Below are positions 56,614-64,000 of a stretch of 64,000 nt of DNA, in pieces. Origin of the DNA: Fimivicinus intestinavium (lineage in GTDB: Bacteria; Bacillota; Clostridia; Oscillospirales; Acutalibacteraceae); NCBI GenBank assembly GCA_018715765.1, contig DVKY01000122.1:1-64000 (forward strand). The letters run 5' to 3'. Each line of letters opens with the position of its first letter. The first letter of the stretch is position 1. A model generated the notes under the pieces. That model saw only the letters and a list, made by a program, of their open reading frames with translations, was not told the origin of the DNA and did not search any database. Position numbers and translations under genes: made by a program.

Positions 56614-56889
56614 CAGCGTATTTTTTTTCCAGATTTGAAGGGCTGCTACGCACCCCACGGCAATTGCTTCCGGCAGGCCGAAAGGAGCGGCCGTGAGCGT
56701 TACGTTGCGCAGGCAATAGACGACCAGCATGCCCATTACCGCATAGGGGAGCACACGGCCGAGATAGCGAATCAATTTAGGCGTTTTTTGACTATTGGGA
56801 AAGAGAAGAAAGGGCAGAAACCGCGTGAGCATTGTGCCCAACGTGATCACCAGAATGGTCGCGAGCGTCTGGATTGGCGTCTGCATCAT
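56554..56889 (-). CDS. azlD: AzlD family branched-chain amino acid exporter small subunit
   Basis: The 111-residue protein has four hydrophobic helices and the AzlD pattern TLGTMLTRFLPFLLFPNSQKTPKLIRYLGRVLPYAVMGMLVVYCLR. It works with AzlC, whose gene precedes it and overlaps its start by four bases, to export branched-chain amino acids or analogues such as azaleucine. The last 60 bases overlap the 3' end of the convergent YdbT-like gene. Length is normal. Confidence 0.9.
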   Translation of the reverse strand: MMQTPIQTLATILVITLGTMLTRFLPFLLFPNSQKTPKLIRYLGRVLPYAVMGMLVVYCLRNVTLTAAPFGLPEAIAVGCVAALQIWKKNTLLSIGVGTVLYMLLVQFVFV

Positions 56890-57599
56890 GCGTTTCCCTC
56901 CTTACGCTCCATTGGCTTTTTCAGCAGTGCGAACAGCAGGAGAATCAGCCCCATCGCAGGCGGTAAAAAACGATCCGGCCCGAAAGCCGCCAGGCAGATG
57001 ACCGACACGGCGACGCCAATCAGGGCGGGGAGGTGGTTCCTGCGCTCGCGCCACTGGTTGATAAAGATGACCACAAACAGGGCGGTCATCACAAAATCAA
57101 TGCCCTGTGTGTGAAAGGTGAAAAGGGAACCGAACAGCGCGCCAAGCGCTGTTCCGCCCACCCAGTAGCTTTGGTTGAGCAGGGTGACAAACAGATAGAA
57201 CCAGCCGGGCTCCACGCCCTCCGGTACTTCGGCGGAGCAGACAATGGAAAACGTTTCATCGCACAGGCCAAAGATAAGGTACCATTTTTTCCATCCGGTT
57301 TTTTCATATCGCTCCAGCATGGAAACCCCGTAGAACAGATGGCGCGCATTGACCATCAGCGTCAGCAGAAACGCTGAGAGCGGGTCAAAGGCAGCGGTGA
57401 GCAGGCTGATGGCAACAAACTGCATGGACCCTGCGAAGGTGACGGCGCTCATGAGGATGCTCCAGTAAAAGGCGAAGCCCTTGCTGACCATCAAAATGCC
57501 ATAGGCGGCGCCCAAAAACAAAAAGCCGGCCAGCACCGGGATGGTATGAGGAAAGGCCGCTTTCAGCGCGGCCTTTTTGGAATGTGTTTTTGGAATCAT
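56886..57599 (-). CDS. azlC: AzlC family branched-chain amino acid exporter large subunit
   Basis: The 237-residue protein has about six to seven helices and the AzlC blocks FPHTIPVLAGFLFLGAAYGILM, TFAGSMQFVAISLL, NARHLFYGVSMLERY and FGLCDETFSIVCS. It forms the main part of the AzlCD exporter. The ATG at 57599 (MIPKTHSKKAALKAAF) was chosen because the upstream extension is a shadow of rmuC; the ribosome binding site is weak. It follows rmuC by 22 bases and overlaps azlD by ATGA. Confidence 0.92.
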   Translation of the reverse strand: MIPKTHSKKAALKAAFPHTIPVLAGFLFLGAAYGILMVSKGFAFYWSILMSAVTFAGSMQFVAISLLTAAFDPLSAFLLTLMVNARHLFYGVSMLERYEKTGWKKWYLIFGLCDETFSIVCSAEVPEGVEPGWFYLFVTLLNQSYWVGGTALGALFGSLFTFHTQGIDFVMTALFVVIFINQWRERRNHLPALIGVAVSVICLAAFGPDRFLPPAMGLILLLFALLKKPMERKEGNA

Positions 57600-57621
57600 T
57601 CTGTGCCTCCCGAAGAGATCG

Positions 57622-59037
57622 TTATGCAGTGGGAGAAGGGGGCCTGTCCTCCTCATCGGAGCCGGACGCTTCCATTTGCAGCAGCCGGTCGGCCTCGGCC
57701 GGCTCCAGGCTCTCAACCTTGCGCAGCTTATTCTGGATCAGGCGGCTGCGGTTCTGGGCGTCCCCAATCGTGCGGCCGGCTTCGTCGATCTTCTTGCGCG
57801 CCTTTTCGAGCAGATCGCTGAATTTACCGTATTGCGCCTTAGCCGCGGCGAGCAGCTCGCGCACCTCTTTTGCCTTCTCGTTGACGGTGACCGCCTTAAA
57901 GCCGATGGCGAGGGAATTGAGCAGCGCCGTGATCGTCGTCGGCCCGGCAATGAGCACATTGTATTGGCTCTGAATCTGCTCTGTCAGCCCGCTGCGGGAG
58001 GAGGTGACCTCCGCATACAGGCCCTCTGTCGCCAGATATAAAATGGCAAACGGCGTGGTGCGCGGCTCGTTGATATATTTCCGCACGGTTTTCGCCTCGT
58101 CCCGCACGCGCGCCTCAAGCGCCTTGCGCGCCGCGGCGAGGCCCTCCTGGTCGGCGCGGTCTGCCGCATCGCACAGCCGGGCGTAATCCTCCATCGGGAA
58201 TTTGGAATCAATGGGGAGGAAGGTTTCCGCCCCATCCTCCTCTCCGGAGGGGAGGCGCACCGCAAATTCCACCCGTTCAGCGGAATTCGGTTTAGGCGCC
58301 CAATTGCGCTCATAGCGCTGCGGGATCGTTTCATCGAGGATATTTTCCAGCTGCACCTCCGCCCACGTGCCGCGCGCCTTGACGTTTGTGAGCACGCGAT
58401 TGAGCGCAGTGACATGATCCGTCACCCCTGTGGAGAGCTCCTTCATCTCGCCGAGCGATTTATAGAGGTTTTCCAGCTGATCGGAAACGGTCTTGAAGGA
58501 GCTGTCCAACCGTGTAGAGAGCGTAGCCGTCAGCTTTTCATCCACGGTAGCGCGCATCTGGTCGAGCTTTTTCTCGTTGCTCTCCTGCATCCGGGTGATC
58601 GCGCCCTCCACCAGACGGCTCTGTTTGTCATTCTGCTCCGTATTCTGTGTGCGGATCTGATCCAGAGAGACGCGCAGCGCCTGTGTCAATTGCTTTTGAT
58701 GCTCATAGTTTGCCCGGGTCATCTCGCCGAGCTGGGCAGACATCTCGCGCAGGCTTTTCCCGGTCTCCTCCCGCAGAGCCTGCTGATATTGCAGCGTGTC
58801 GCGCCTGCTGCGTCCGAATTCATCCGCCGTCTGCCGCCCAAGCTGCTCGAGCAGCTTGCCGAAGGCGGCGAGCTGCGCCGCTGAGTCCTTCTCCGAGGCC
58901 TGTATCTGGGCGGCAAGAGATTCCAGCTGCCGATGAAGCGCTTTTTCTTCCTGCTTGCTCCGGCCATTCTGCACAAGGGCAAGCGCTAAAACCGCAACGC
59001 CCACCGCCAGAGCGGCTGCGGCCAAAAACAATTCCAT
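57622..59037 (-). CDS. rmuC: DNA recombination protein RmuC homologue
   Basis: The 471-residue protein starts with a membrane helix (LFLAAAALAVGVAVLALAL) and a coiled coil of about 180 residues. The RmuC nuclease-like domain follows (KARGTWAEVQLENILDETI, FLPIDSKFPMEDYARL, YINEPRTTPFAILYLATEGLYAEV, VLIAGPTTITALLNSLAIGFK). RmuC limits DNA inversions between short repeats in E. coli and has PD-(D/E)XK-type homology. It is followed at 22 bases by azlC, probably in one transcript. Confidence 0.92.
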   Translation of the reverse strand: MELFLAAAALAVGVAVLALALVQNGRSKQEEKALHRQLESLAAQIQASEKDSAAQLAAFGKLLEQLGRQTADEFGRSRRDTLQYQQALREETGKSLREMSAQLGEMTRANYEHQKQLTQALRVSLDQIRTQNTEQNDKQSRLVEGAITRMQESNEKKLDQMRATVDEKLTATLSTRLDSSFKTVSDQLENLYKSLGEMKELSTGVTDHVTALNRVLTNVKARGTWAEVQLENILDETIPQRYERNWAPKPNSAERVEFAVRLPSGEEDGAETFLPIDSKFPMEDYARLCDAADRADQEGLAAARKALEARVRDEAKTVRKYINEPRTTPFAILYLATEGLYAEVTSSRSGLTEQIQSQYNVLIAGPTTITALLNSLAIGFKAVTVNEKAKEVRELLAAAKAQYGKFSDLLEKARKKIDEAGRTIGDAQNRSRLIQNKLRKVESLEPAEADRLLQMEASGSDEEDRPPSPTA

Positions 59038-59170
59038 AAAATTATCCTCCGTTCGTTAACCCTTCCTGCCGGGGAGAAAAACAAGGCTCCTCCTTCCGGT
59101 GAGCGCTTTGAAGCCGCCGGACAGGGGAGCACACAGCAGGGCGGGACCTTAAAGCCCGCCGGGCCGGTTT

Positions 59171-60610
59171 TTAAAGGCTGAGCTTTTGCGCGATATCCCG
59201 CGCCACAACGATCCCGGTCACACTCGCCTGCATTAAGCCGCGTGTAATGCCGGCGCCATCGCCGATTGCGTAGAGGTTTTTAACGGTTGTTTCAAAGTTT
59301 TTATCTACCGTGAGCTTGGAGGAATAGAATTTTACCTCCACACCGTAGAGCAGCGTGTTTTTGGAATACAACCCCGGCGCAACCTTGTCAAAAGCGCGCA
59401 GCGCCTCAATGATGCTTGTCAGATGGCGGTGCGGCAGCACAAACGAAAGGTCGCCCGGCACTGCGGTCGTCAGGGTCGCCCGGGTGGTCGATTTGCGCAG
59501 GCGGGATGGATCTGTTCGCCGGCCCATCAGCAAATCGCCCAGCCGCTGCACCATAATCCCACCGCCGGTAAGCATATTGCCCAGTTGGGCAATATACCGC
59601 CCATATTCGATTGGCTGGTTAAACGGCTCCGTAAAGGAGGTGGAAACCAGCAGGGCAAAATTGGTGTTCTCCGTGTGAGAGGTGTGATCGGCATAGCTGT
59701 GCCCGTTGACAACGGCAATGCTTTGCTCAAACGTGCCGTTGAACCCCGCGTTATAGTGCTCCTCGCTGACAATTCCGCCTGGGTTCATACAAAAGGTGCG
59801 CACCTTGTTTTCAAACGTATCGGAATAGTAGACCATTTTTGCCTCGTAGAGATGCCTGGTCAGGTGATCCATGACGGCGTTTGGCACCTCAACGCGCACG
59901 CCGATATCCACCTCGTTGTTGCACGTGGGAATGTGGTGCTCGTGTGCGATGCCGGCCAGCCACTCTGCGCCGCCCCGCCCCGGAGCTGCGACGACATAAC
60001 GGGCGGAAATCTCCCGCACGCTGCCGTCGTGCTCCCTCAGGCACACGCCGGTTACGGCGCCTTCGGGCGTAATTACCGGATCGGCATGCGTGCGCTCCAG
60101 GAAGGTAAAGCCGCTGCGCTTCGCCAGGTGGTCGTACATGGCCTTGAGCACCTCGTAGGAATACTCCGTGCCCATGTGGCGCACCGGGCAGCGTACAAGG
60201 TGGATATTATGCCGACTGCATGCATAGGCGATCTCATCGGATTTTTTATCGTTGAGGCCAAACACCTCCTGCGGCGCGCCAAAATCCAGATACATCGAAT
60301 CCGCATAGCGAATGAGAGCGCGCACTTCCTCCACGGGGAGGTAGTTGACAAGATTGCCCCCAACCTCCTCCGAGAGGGAAAGCTTGCCGTCTGAAAAGGC
60401 GCCGGCGCCGGCCCACCCGCTCATGATATTGCAGGGGCTACAGCGCACGCAAACGCCATGCTTACGCGCCGGGCAGCGCCTGCGCGTAATGTTGATGCCC
60501 TCATCCACAATCAGCACGCGCAGGGTTTCCGGCGCGTGCCGGTAGAGCTCCAGCGCGGTGAAGATCCCCGCGGGGCCGGCGCCGATAATTACAACGTCAT
60601 ATTGTTCCAT
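59171..60610 (-). CDS. FAD-dependent oxidoreductase (COG2509 type)
   Basis: The 479-residue flavoprotein has an N-terminal FAD fold (VVIIGAGPAGIFTALEL), a conserved Cys-rich block (RRCPARKHGVCVRCSPCNIMSGWAGAGAFSDGKL, read with its natural variation), YVVAAPGRGG, and a C-terminal FAD segment (NLYAIGDGAGITRGLMQASVTGIVVA). This is the uncharacterised FAD-dependent dehydrogenase group found in most Clostridia. It may bind an iron-sulfur cluster through the four cysteines; the substrate is unknown. It has its own promoter at 60692-60720. Confidence 0.85.
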   Translation of the reverse strand: MEQYDVVIIGAGPAGIFTALELYRHAPETLRVLIVDEGINITRRRCPARKHGVCVRCSPCNIMSGWAGAGAFSDGKLSLSEEVGGNLVNYLPVEEVRALIRYADSMYLDFGAPQEVFGLNDKKSDEIAYACSRHNIHLVRCPVRHMGTEYSYEVLKAMYDHLAKRSGFTFLERTHADPVITPEGAVTGVCLREHDGSVREISARYVVAAPGRGGAEWLAGIAHEHHIPTCNNEVDIGVRVEVPNAVMDHLTRHLYEAKMVYYSDTFENKVRTFCMNPGGIVSEEHYNAGFNGTFEQSIAVVNGHSYADHTSHTENTNFALLVSTSFTEPFNQPIEYGRYIAQLGNMLTGGGIMVQRLGDLLMGRRTDPSRLRKSTTRATLTTAVPGDLSFVLPHRHLTSIIEALRAFDKVAPGLYSKNTLLYGVEVKFYSSKLTVDKNFETTVKNLYAIGDGAGITRGLMQASVTGIVVARDIAQKLSL

Positions 60611-60850
60611 AATAATCCTTTATAATCCTTTCTGCTCCTGAGCCATCCGGCGAACGCTTCTGGCCGCTGTAGGCGCAAATAAAACCATACTATTATAGCA
60701 TCTCCTATGAGGAGGTGCAAGCAGTATCTTTCGGCGAAAAATCCGCAGCACAGGCGGGCCATACATGCCGGGGCCTGAGCCCCTGGAAGATGCAGCGTGC
60801 ATTTTTAAGAGAACACTACATATAAATGAAAATGAAGAAGAAAAAAGATA
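60611..60850. other. Intergenic region between divergent genes
   Basis: It contains the two divergent promoters annotated separately and a short GGGGCCTGAGCCCC hairpin near 60770. No gene or repeat-family member is seen. Confidence 0.55.
60692..60720 (-). promoter_or_regulatory. Promoter of the FAD oxidoreductase
   Basis: On the minus strand TTGCAC and a perfect TATAAT are 17 bases apart. The spacer contains CTCCTCATAGGAG, a short palindrome. Confidence 0.8.
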
Positions 60851-60879
60851 TTGACTTCCCATGTGCAGTTTGTTAAAAT
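60851..60879 (+). promoter_or_regulatory. Promoter of the 60956 lipoprotein
   Basis: TTGACT and TAAAAT are separated by 17 bases, about 75 bases before the start codon. Confidence 0.75.
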
Positions 60880-60955
60880 AAGAACCGCATATCAAGCATC
60901 GACAAATTCCGATTGGTCGATGATAATCTGGTTTTGAGAGAAGGGGAATTGCTCT

Positions 60956-61870
60956 ATGAAAAAAAGCAAACGTTTACTCGCCCTCCTGATGGCGCTCGCG
61001 CTGACTGCGGGCTTGGCCGCCTGCTCGCCGGATGCCGCCGAGGAGGAGAGCTCAACAGATCCCTCCGTTGGTGCGGCGCAGAATGAGGAAACGCTCGCCC
61101 CCGGCGAGACGGAGAGCGATACACAGGCTGTGTCAGATACCCAGCCGGTATCTGGTGGGGATGATGTTTCTGTAGCGCCGGGCAACGATGAGCCCGCCAA
61201 CAGCGACACGCCCAGCACGACTGCGCCGAAGGCCGACACGAACGACCCCACCAAGATGACAACCGCCCAGCTGGTGAATTATTACAATACCGCTGCGAAC
61301 AATGCCAAAGCAAAGGCGAAGAGCATTGTAAAGACGCAGACTCTGGCCGATAAGGTCAAGGATCCGGAAATCAGCAATAGTGCATTGCAGGCGATTGCGC
61401 CTGGCGTGATGAACCTGTTCCTTTCCTCTGATCCAAAGGATGCCAACGAGACATATTCCTCCGCAGCGGATAAGAACGCGAACTTCCCGGTGCGCGGCCA
61501 GAGCTACGCGAGCAAGCTGACGGCAAGCGACGTCTCCTCCGCCACCTGCAAGAAGAGCGGCAATAACTATGTGGTCACGCTGAAGGTGAAGGGTACATCC
61601 GCTGACAAGGCGCTGAACACCGTCAAGGAAAGTGAAGTGCGGGACGGTATGGCGAAGGCCTCTAGCTTTGGCGTTAAGCTGAATTCGCTTTCTATTACCA
61701 ACGGTGTTGGGACGATTACGGCAACGATCGACGCCAATGGTCGCCTGCTCTCCGCCTCCTATGAGCAATCGAGCATTAATATTACGTTAAATGTGAAAAT
61801 CCCTCTGTTTAGCGCTTTGGATGCAAAAGTGGTCATTCGCCTGTGCGACTGGTTCACGATCAACTGGTAA
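60956..61870 (+). CDS. Secreted lipoprotein of unknown function
   Basis: The 304-residue protein has a lipoprotein signal (MKKSKRLLALLMALALTAGLAAC, Cys23), a low-complexity acidic Ser/Thr/Pro linker to about residue 98, and a compact C-terminal domain (MTTAQLVNYYNTAANNAKAK; GNNYVVTLKVKGTSADKA; GVGTITATIDANGRLLSASY). The last part resembles beta-rich domains of clostridial surface lipoproteins, but I cannot name a family. The ATG follows AGAGAAGGGGAATTGCTCT. It has its own promoter and a strong terminator. Confidence 0.8.
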   Translation: MKKSKRLLALLMALALTAGLAACSPDAAEEESSTDPSVGAAQNEETLAPGETESDTQAVSDTQPVSGGDDVSVAPGNDEPANSDTPSTTAPKADTNDPTKMTTAQLVNYYNTAANNAKAKAKSIVKTQTLADKVKDPEISNSALQAIAPGVMNLFLSSDPKDANETYSSAADKNANFPVRGQSYASKLTASDVSSATCKKSGNNYVVTLKVKGTSADKALNTVKESEVRDGMAKASSFGVKLNSLSITNGVGTITATIDANGRLLSASYEQSSINITLNVKIPLFSALDAKVVIRLCDWFTINW

Positions 61871-61894
61871 CAGATTTTAACTGAATCTTGCTTG

Positions 61895-61929
61895 GAGCGC
61901 CCCGCTGCTTTGCGGGGCGCTCTGTTTTT
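61895..61929 (+). terminator. Terminator of the 60956 lipoprotein gene
   Basis: GAGCGCCCCGC pairs with GCGGGGCGCTC (11 bases), followed by TGTTTTTA. Confidence 0.92.
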
Positions 61930-62126
61930 ATCCGAAGATGGGGGGTGCCTCCTCTGCGCAGGGGGAGCAAGCCCTGGTGGCCTGAGAGGAGCCGTAAACG
62001 CCGTTTCCCCGCCGTATCCATGTGGTCCCTTCCCCCGCCGGGAATATCGTTCCTTTACAGGATGCCAGTGCGCTGCTATAATGAAAATAGGCTTTTCGCT
62101 ATCTTTTACAAAAGGAGTTCCTGTGC

Positions 62127-62645
62127 ATGAAAAAAGCAGACGGCAAAAATTTGACTGCAACAGCCCCTGAAAATCCGCCCAGGCTGACAAAGAAGCAAAA
62201 TATCCTACAGGCCGTAAAGTTTGCGCTGTTCTCCGCCAGCGCGGGCATCATCCAATTTGTAAGCTTTACGCTGCTGCATGAGGTGCTCAAGCTCCCCTAC
62301 TGGCCGGGATATCTGACTGCCCTTGTTTTATCTGTGCTGTGGAATTTCACCTTTAACCGAAAATATACCTTTAAATCTGCAAATAACGTCCCAGTTGCGA
62401 TGCTGAAGGTTGCATGCTTTTATCTGGTATTCACGCCGCTCTCCACCTGGTGGGGGGACGCCCTTGTAGACGGGCTCGGGTGGAATGAATATCTTGTGCT
62501 TGCGGGGACGATGCTGATTAATTTTGTTACGGAATTTCTCTATGACCGGTTTTTTGTTTTCAGAAAATCGATCAACACCAATGAGCTTGGCAAAAAGGAG
62601 CAGGAAAAGCTGGCGGAGCAGGCCGCGCACCAAACGCAGCAATAA
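62127..62645 (+). CDS. GtrA family membrane protein
   Basis: The 172-residue protein has four membrane helices from about residue 27 (VKFALFSASAGIIQFVSFTLLHEV) to 150, with LSVLWNFTFNRKYTFKS, the GtrA signature. GtrA proteins take part in moving or modifying undecaprenyl-linked sugars for wall teichoic acid or O-antigen decoration. No glycosyltransferase is adjacent. The ATG follows AAAAGGAG. The C-terminal tail is Gln/Glu/Ala-rich and soluble. Confidence 0.88.
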   Translation: MKKADGKNLTATAPENPPRLTKKQNILQAVKFALFSASAGIIQFVSFTLLHEVLKLPYWPGYLTALVLSVLWNFTFNRKYTFKSANNVPVAMLKVACFYLVFTPLSTWWGDALVDGLGWNEYLVLAGTMLINFVTEFLYDRFFVFRKSINTNELGKKEQEKLAEQAAHQTQQ

Positions 62646-62853
62646 CGCTCCGCTGGGCTCCCGGGCGGTTGTGGGCGCACATAGCGCTGCGCCTGAACTT
62701 GCCGGCGAAACGGCGGGATAATCAAAAGAGCCTCGCGCTGCCGGTGCGTCTGCAACCTTTCTTGAAGAGAAGGCTGCACCGCACGCTCCGCAGCGCGGGG
62801 CTCTATCTGTTTGGCGTTGTGCGCCATGAGACCTCCCGGCGCGGCCGCCGGCT

Positions 62854-63903
62854 TTAGGCCGCGGTAGAAGCGGCCGCCTGCTGAGGCTCAGCGGAAGTGC
62901 TGGCGCCGGAAGGAGCTTGCGTTTCTGCTTCATTTTCTTCATGCTCCTGTGTAACCAGTTTCTCGCAGCGCTTGAGCACGGAGTTTTTTTGCTTGACCTC
63001 AAAAGCATCCTCCCGGGCCTGCAAAAGCGCCGCCAGCTCGCCGCCCTTCATGCTGTTGAGCACATCCTGCTGATACTGGGTGAAATAGACGCCATCCTCC
63101 ATGAGGGGATTCAGCTTCTGCACCACATAAATATAGGAGCCCAGCGTGATCACCTTGACCTCATTGGCCTTCATTGCCGCTACCTGATCGTAAAAGCCTT
63201 CGGGATAAGCGGTGTTATCCGCATCGATCACAGAGGCGGTGAATTCCCCTGCGCCGGAGCTGTTTTGGGTTTTTAGATAGTCGTCGTTAACCTGTGCCAT
63301 AGAGGCGCCGCCCTGAATGTTTTTCGCCATATTGTTAAACTGCTGCGTAATCTCGTTCACACGCGCTTCGCTGAGAGCAACCTGCTCGCCGGCATCATTG
63401 ATATCCGTCAAGTAACCGTCGATGGAATAGAACACCACAAAGTGACTGGAAAAGTAGGCCTTCAGCTCCTCCTCTGATACGGGCTGCGAACCGTCAGGGC
63501 CATAATAGGCCTCCAGTAGGAGCGCTTTGCGCTCTTCGTTTTCCCGCGCCTTCATCAGCGTTTGCTTGCTGATGCCGAGACGGTTATAATAGCCGCTGAA
63601 AAATTTCCACTGCTGGTTCACCCAGGAGGAGGCGCTTGACTCCTGCTCCGTGCCAAGGCGCACCGCCTGCTCTGCAGCAACCGTGTTGACCGCAACATAT
63701 TCTCTGCACAGCTGAATGGCGTTTTCCCGCGCATCTCCGGGATAATCCTCCGGGGAACGGACGACAAGATCATAGTAGTAGGTGTAAATTTCGCTGCTGA
63801 GCTGCGCACCGCCGATGGAAAGCGCCGTCTTTGGCCCGCTGCAGGCGGTTAGAAGCGTGAATAAGAGCGTCAGCGCCGCAAGGGCGCATAAAATCCGTTT
63901 CAT
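62854..63903 (-). CDS. SurA/PrsA-like lipoprotein, peptidyl-prolyl isomerase family
   Basis: The 349-residue lipoprotein has signal MKRILCALAALTLLFTLLTAC (Cys21) and a SurA_N-type chaperone region (LSIGGAQLSSEIYTYYYDLV; GISKQTLMKARENEERKALLLEAYYG; VSEEELKAYFSSHFV). The following part, where PrsA has its parvulin domain (TASVIDADNTAYPEGFYDQVAAMKANEVKVITLGSYIYVVQKL), is short and keeps only part of the fold. It probably helps exported proteins fold at the outer face of the membrane. The ATG at 63903 follows GGAGGTTGC. It ends with a Ser/Ala/Gln-rich tail. The last 97 bases of the window hold only its upstream region. Confidence 0.82.
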   Translation of the reverse strand: MKRILCALAALTLLFTLLTACSGPKTALSIGGAQLSSEIYTYYYDLVVRSPEDYPGDARENAIQLCREYVAVNTVAAEQAVRLGTEQESSASSWVNQQWKFFSGYYNRLGISKQTLMKARENEERKALLLEAYYGPDGSQPVSEEELKAYFSSHFVVFYSIDGYLTDINDAGEQVALSEARVNEITQQFNNMAKNIQGGASMAQVNDDYLKTQNSSGAGEFTASVIDADNTAYPEGFYDQVAAMKANEVKVITLGSYIYVVQKLNPLMEDGVYFTQYQQDVLNSMKGGELAALLQAREDAFEVKQKNSVLKRCEKLVTQEHEENEAETQAPSGASTSAEPQQAAASTAA

Positions 63904-64000
63904 AGCAACCTCCATTTTACCGGCAGGGCCGGGAGAACAATCTGTCAGCATGATTGTGCGGAGAGCGCTCTGTTTCGAGGCTTGTCCGCTATTTTATTAT

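Overview
The window looks like chromosomal DNA of a spore-forming, GC-rich member of the Clostridia (Firmicutes). The evidence is spoIIE and ypeB (sporulation and germination), a clostridial-type lone 5S rRNA, strong sigma-A promoters with AGGAGG ribosome binding sites, TTG/GTG starts, intrinsic terminators after most operons, and a load of glycoside hydrolases typical of gut clostridia. I cannot name the species from sequence alone.

Layout. 1-3430 is the end of a mobile element on the minus strand (DUF3846, AbrB-like, D12 adenine methylase, DUF3789, a broken cytosine methylase, DUF4314, unknown genes). It abuts the 3' end of tRNA-Arg(CCG) at 3699-3775, the likely integration site. 3900-7964 holds a heterodimeric multidrug ABC exporter behind a short leader ORF and an intrinsic terminator. 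8095-14631 carries a TIR element, spoIIE, a GH29 fucosidase, a small lipoprotein and ypeB. 14632-18521 is a repeat-rich leader region and a GH2 beta-galactosidase, followed by a TetR regulator, an OGG-type glycosylase, glyA and an isolated 5S rRNA. 22345-25617 is a Crp-type regulator followed by a SsuABC/TauABC-like importer, and 25822 an XRE regulator. 26131-26844 has no convincing gene. 26845-33244 is a GH3 glucosidase and a two-component system wrapped around an ABC exporter. 33364-34966 is a sodium-pump decarboxylase beta/gamma pair behind a structured, attenuated leader. 35045-41801 contains two paralogous XRE regulators, overlapping ppk1-pfkA, a GT8 glycosyltransferase and galM. 41839-43673 is an ABC-F antibiotic-resistance protein with its own leader peptide and attenuator. 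The rest (43870-63903) is housekeeping and cell-envelope genes: a small membrane peptide, an ECF sigma factor with a beta-propeller membrane partner, a ferredoxin, acetyltransferases (one frameshifted in a G8 tract), PHP phosphoesterase, YdbS/YdbT-like PH-domain proteins, azlCD, rmuC, an FAD oxidoreductase, GtrA and a PrsA/SurA-like lipoprotein.

The theme that stands out is conditional termination. Two drug-resistance transporters (3987-6108 and 41910-43673) each have promoter, short ORF and terminator in front of the main gene, the arrangement of ribosome-mediated attenuation. The sodium-pump gene has a promoter, structured leader and terminator without an obvious ORF. A family of short elements with GCATCCGTRTACARGGG-type terminal inverted repeats is scattered through the window, twice directly at stop codons.
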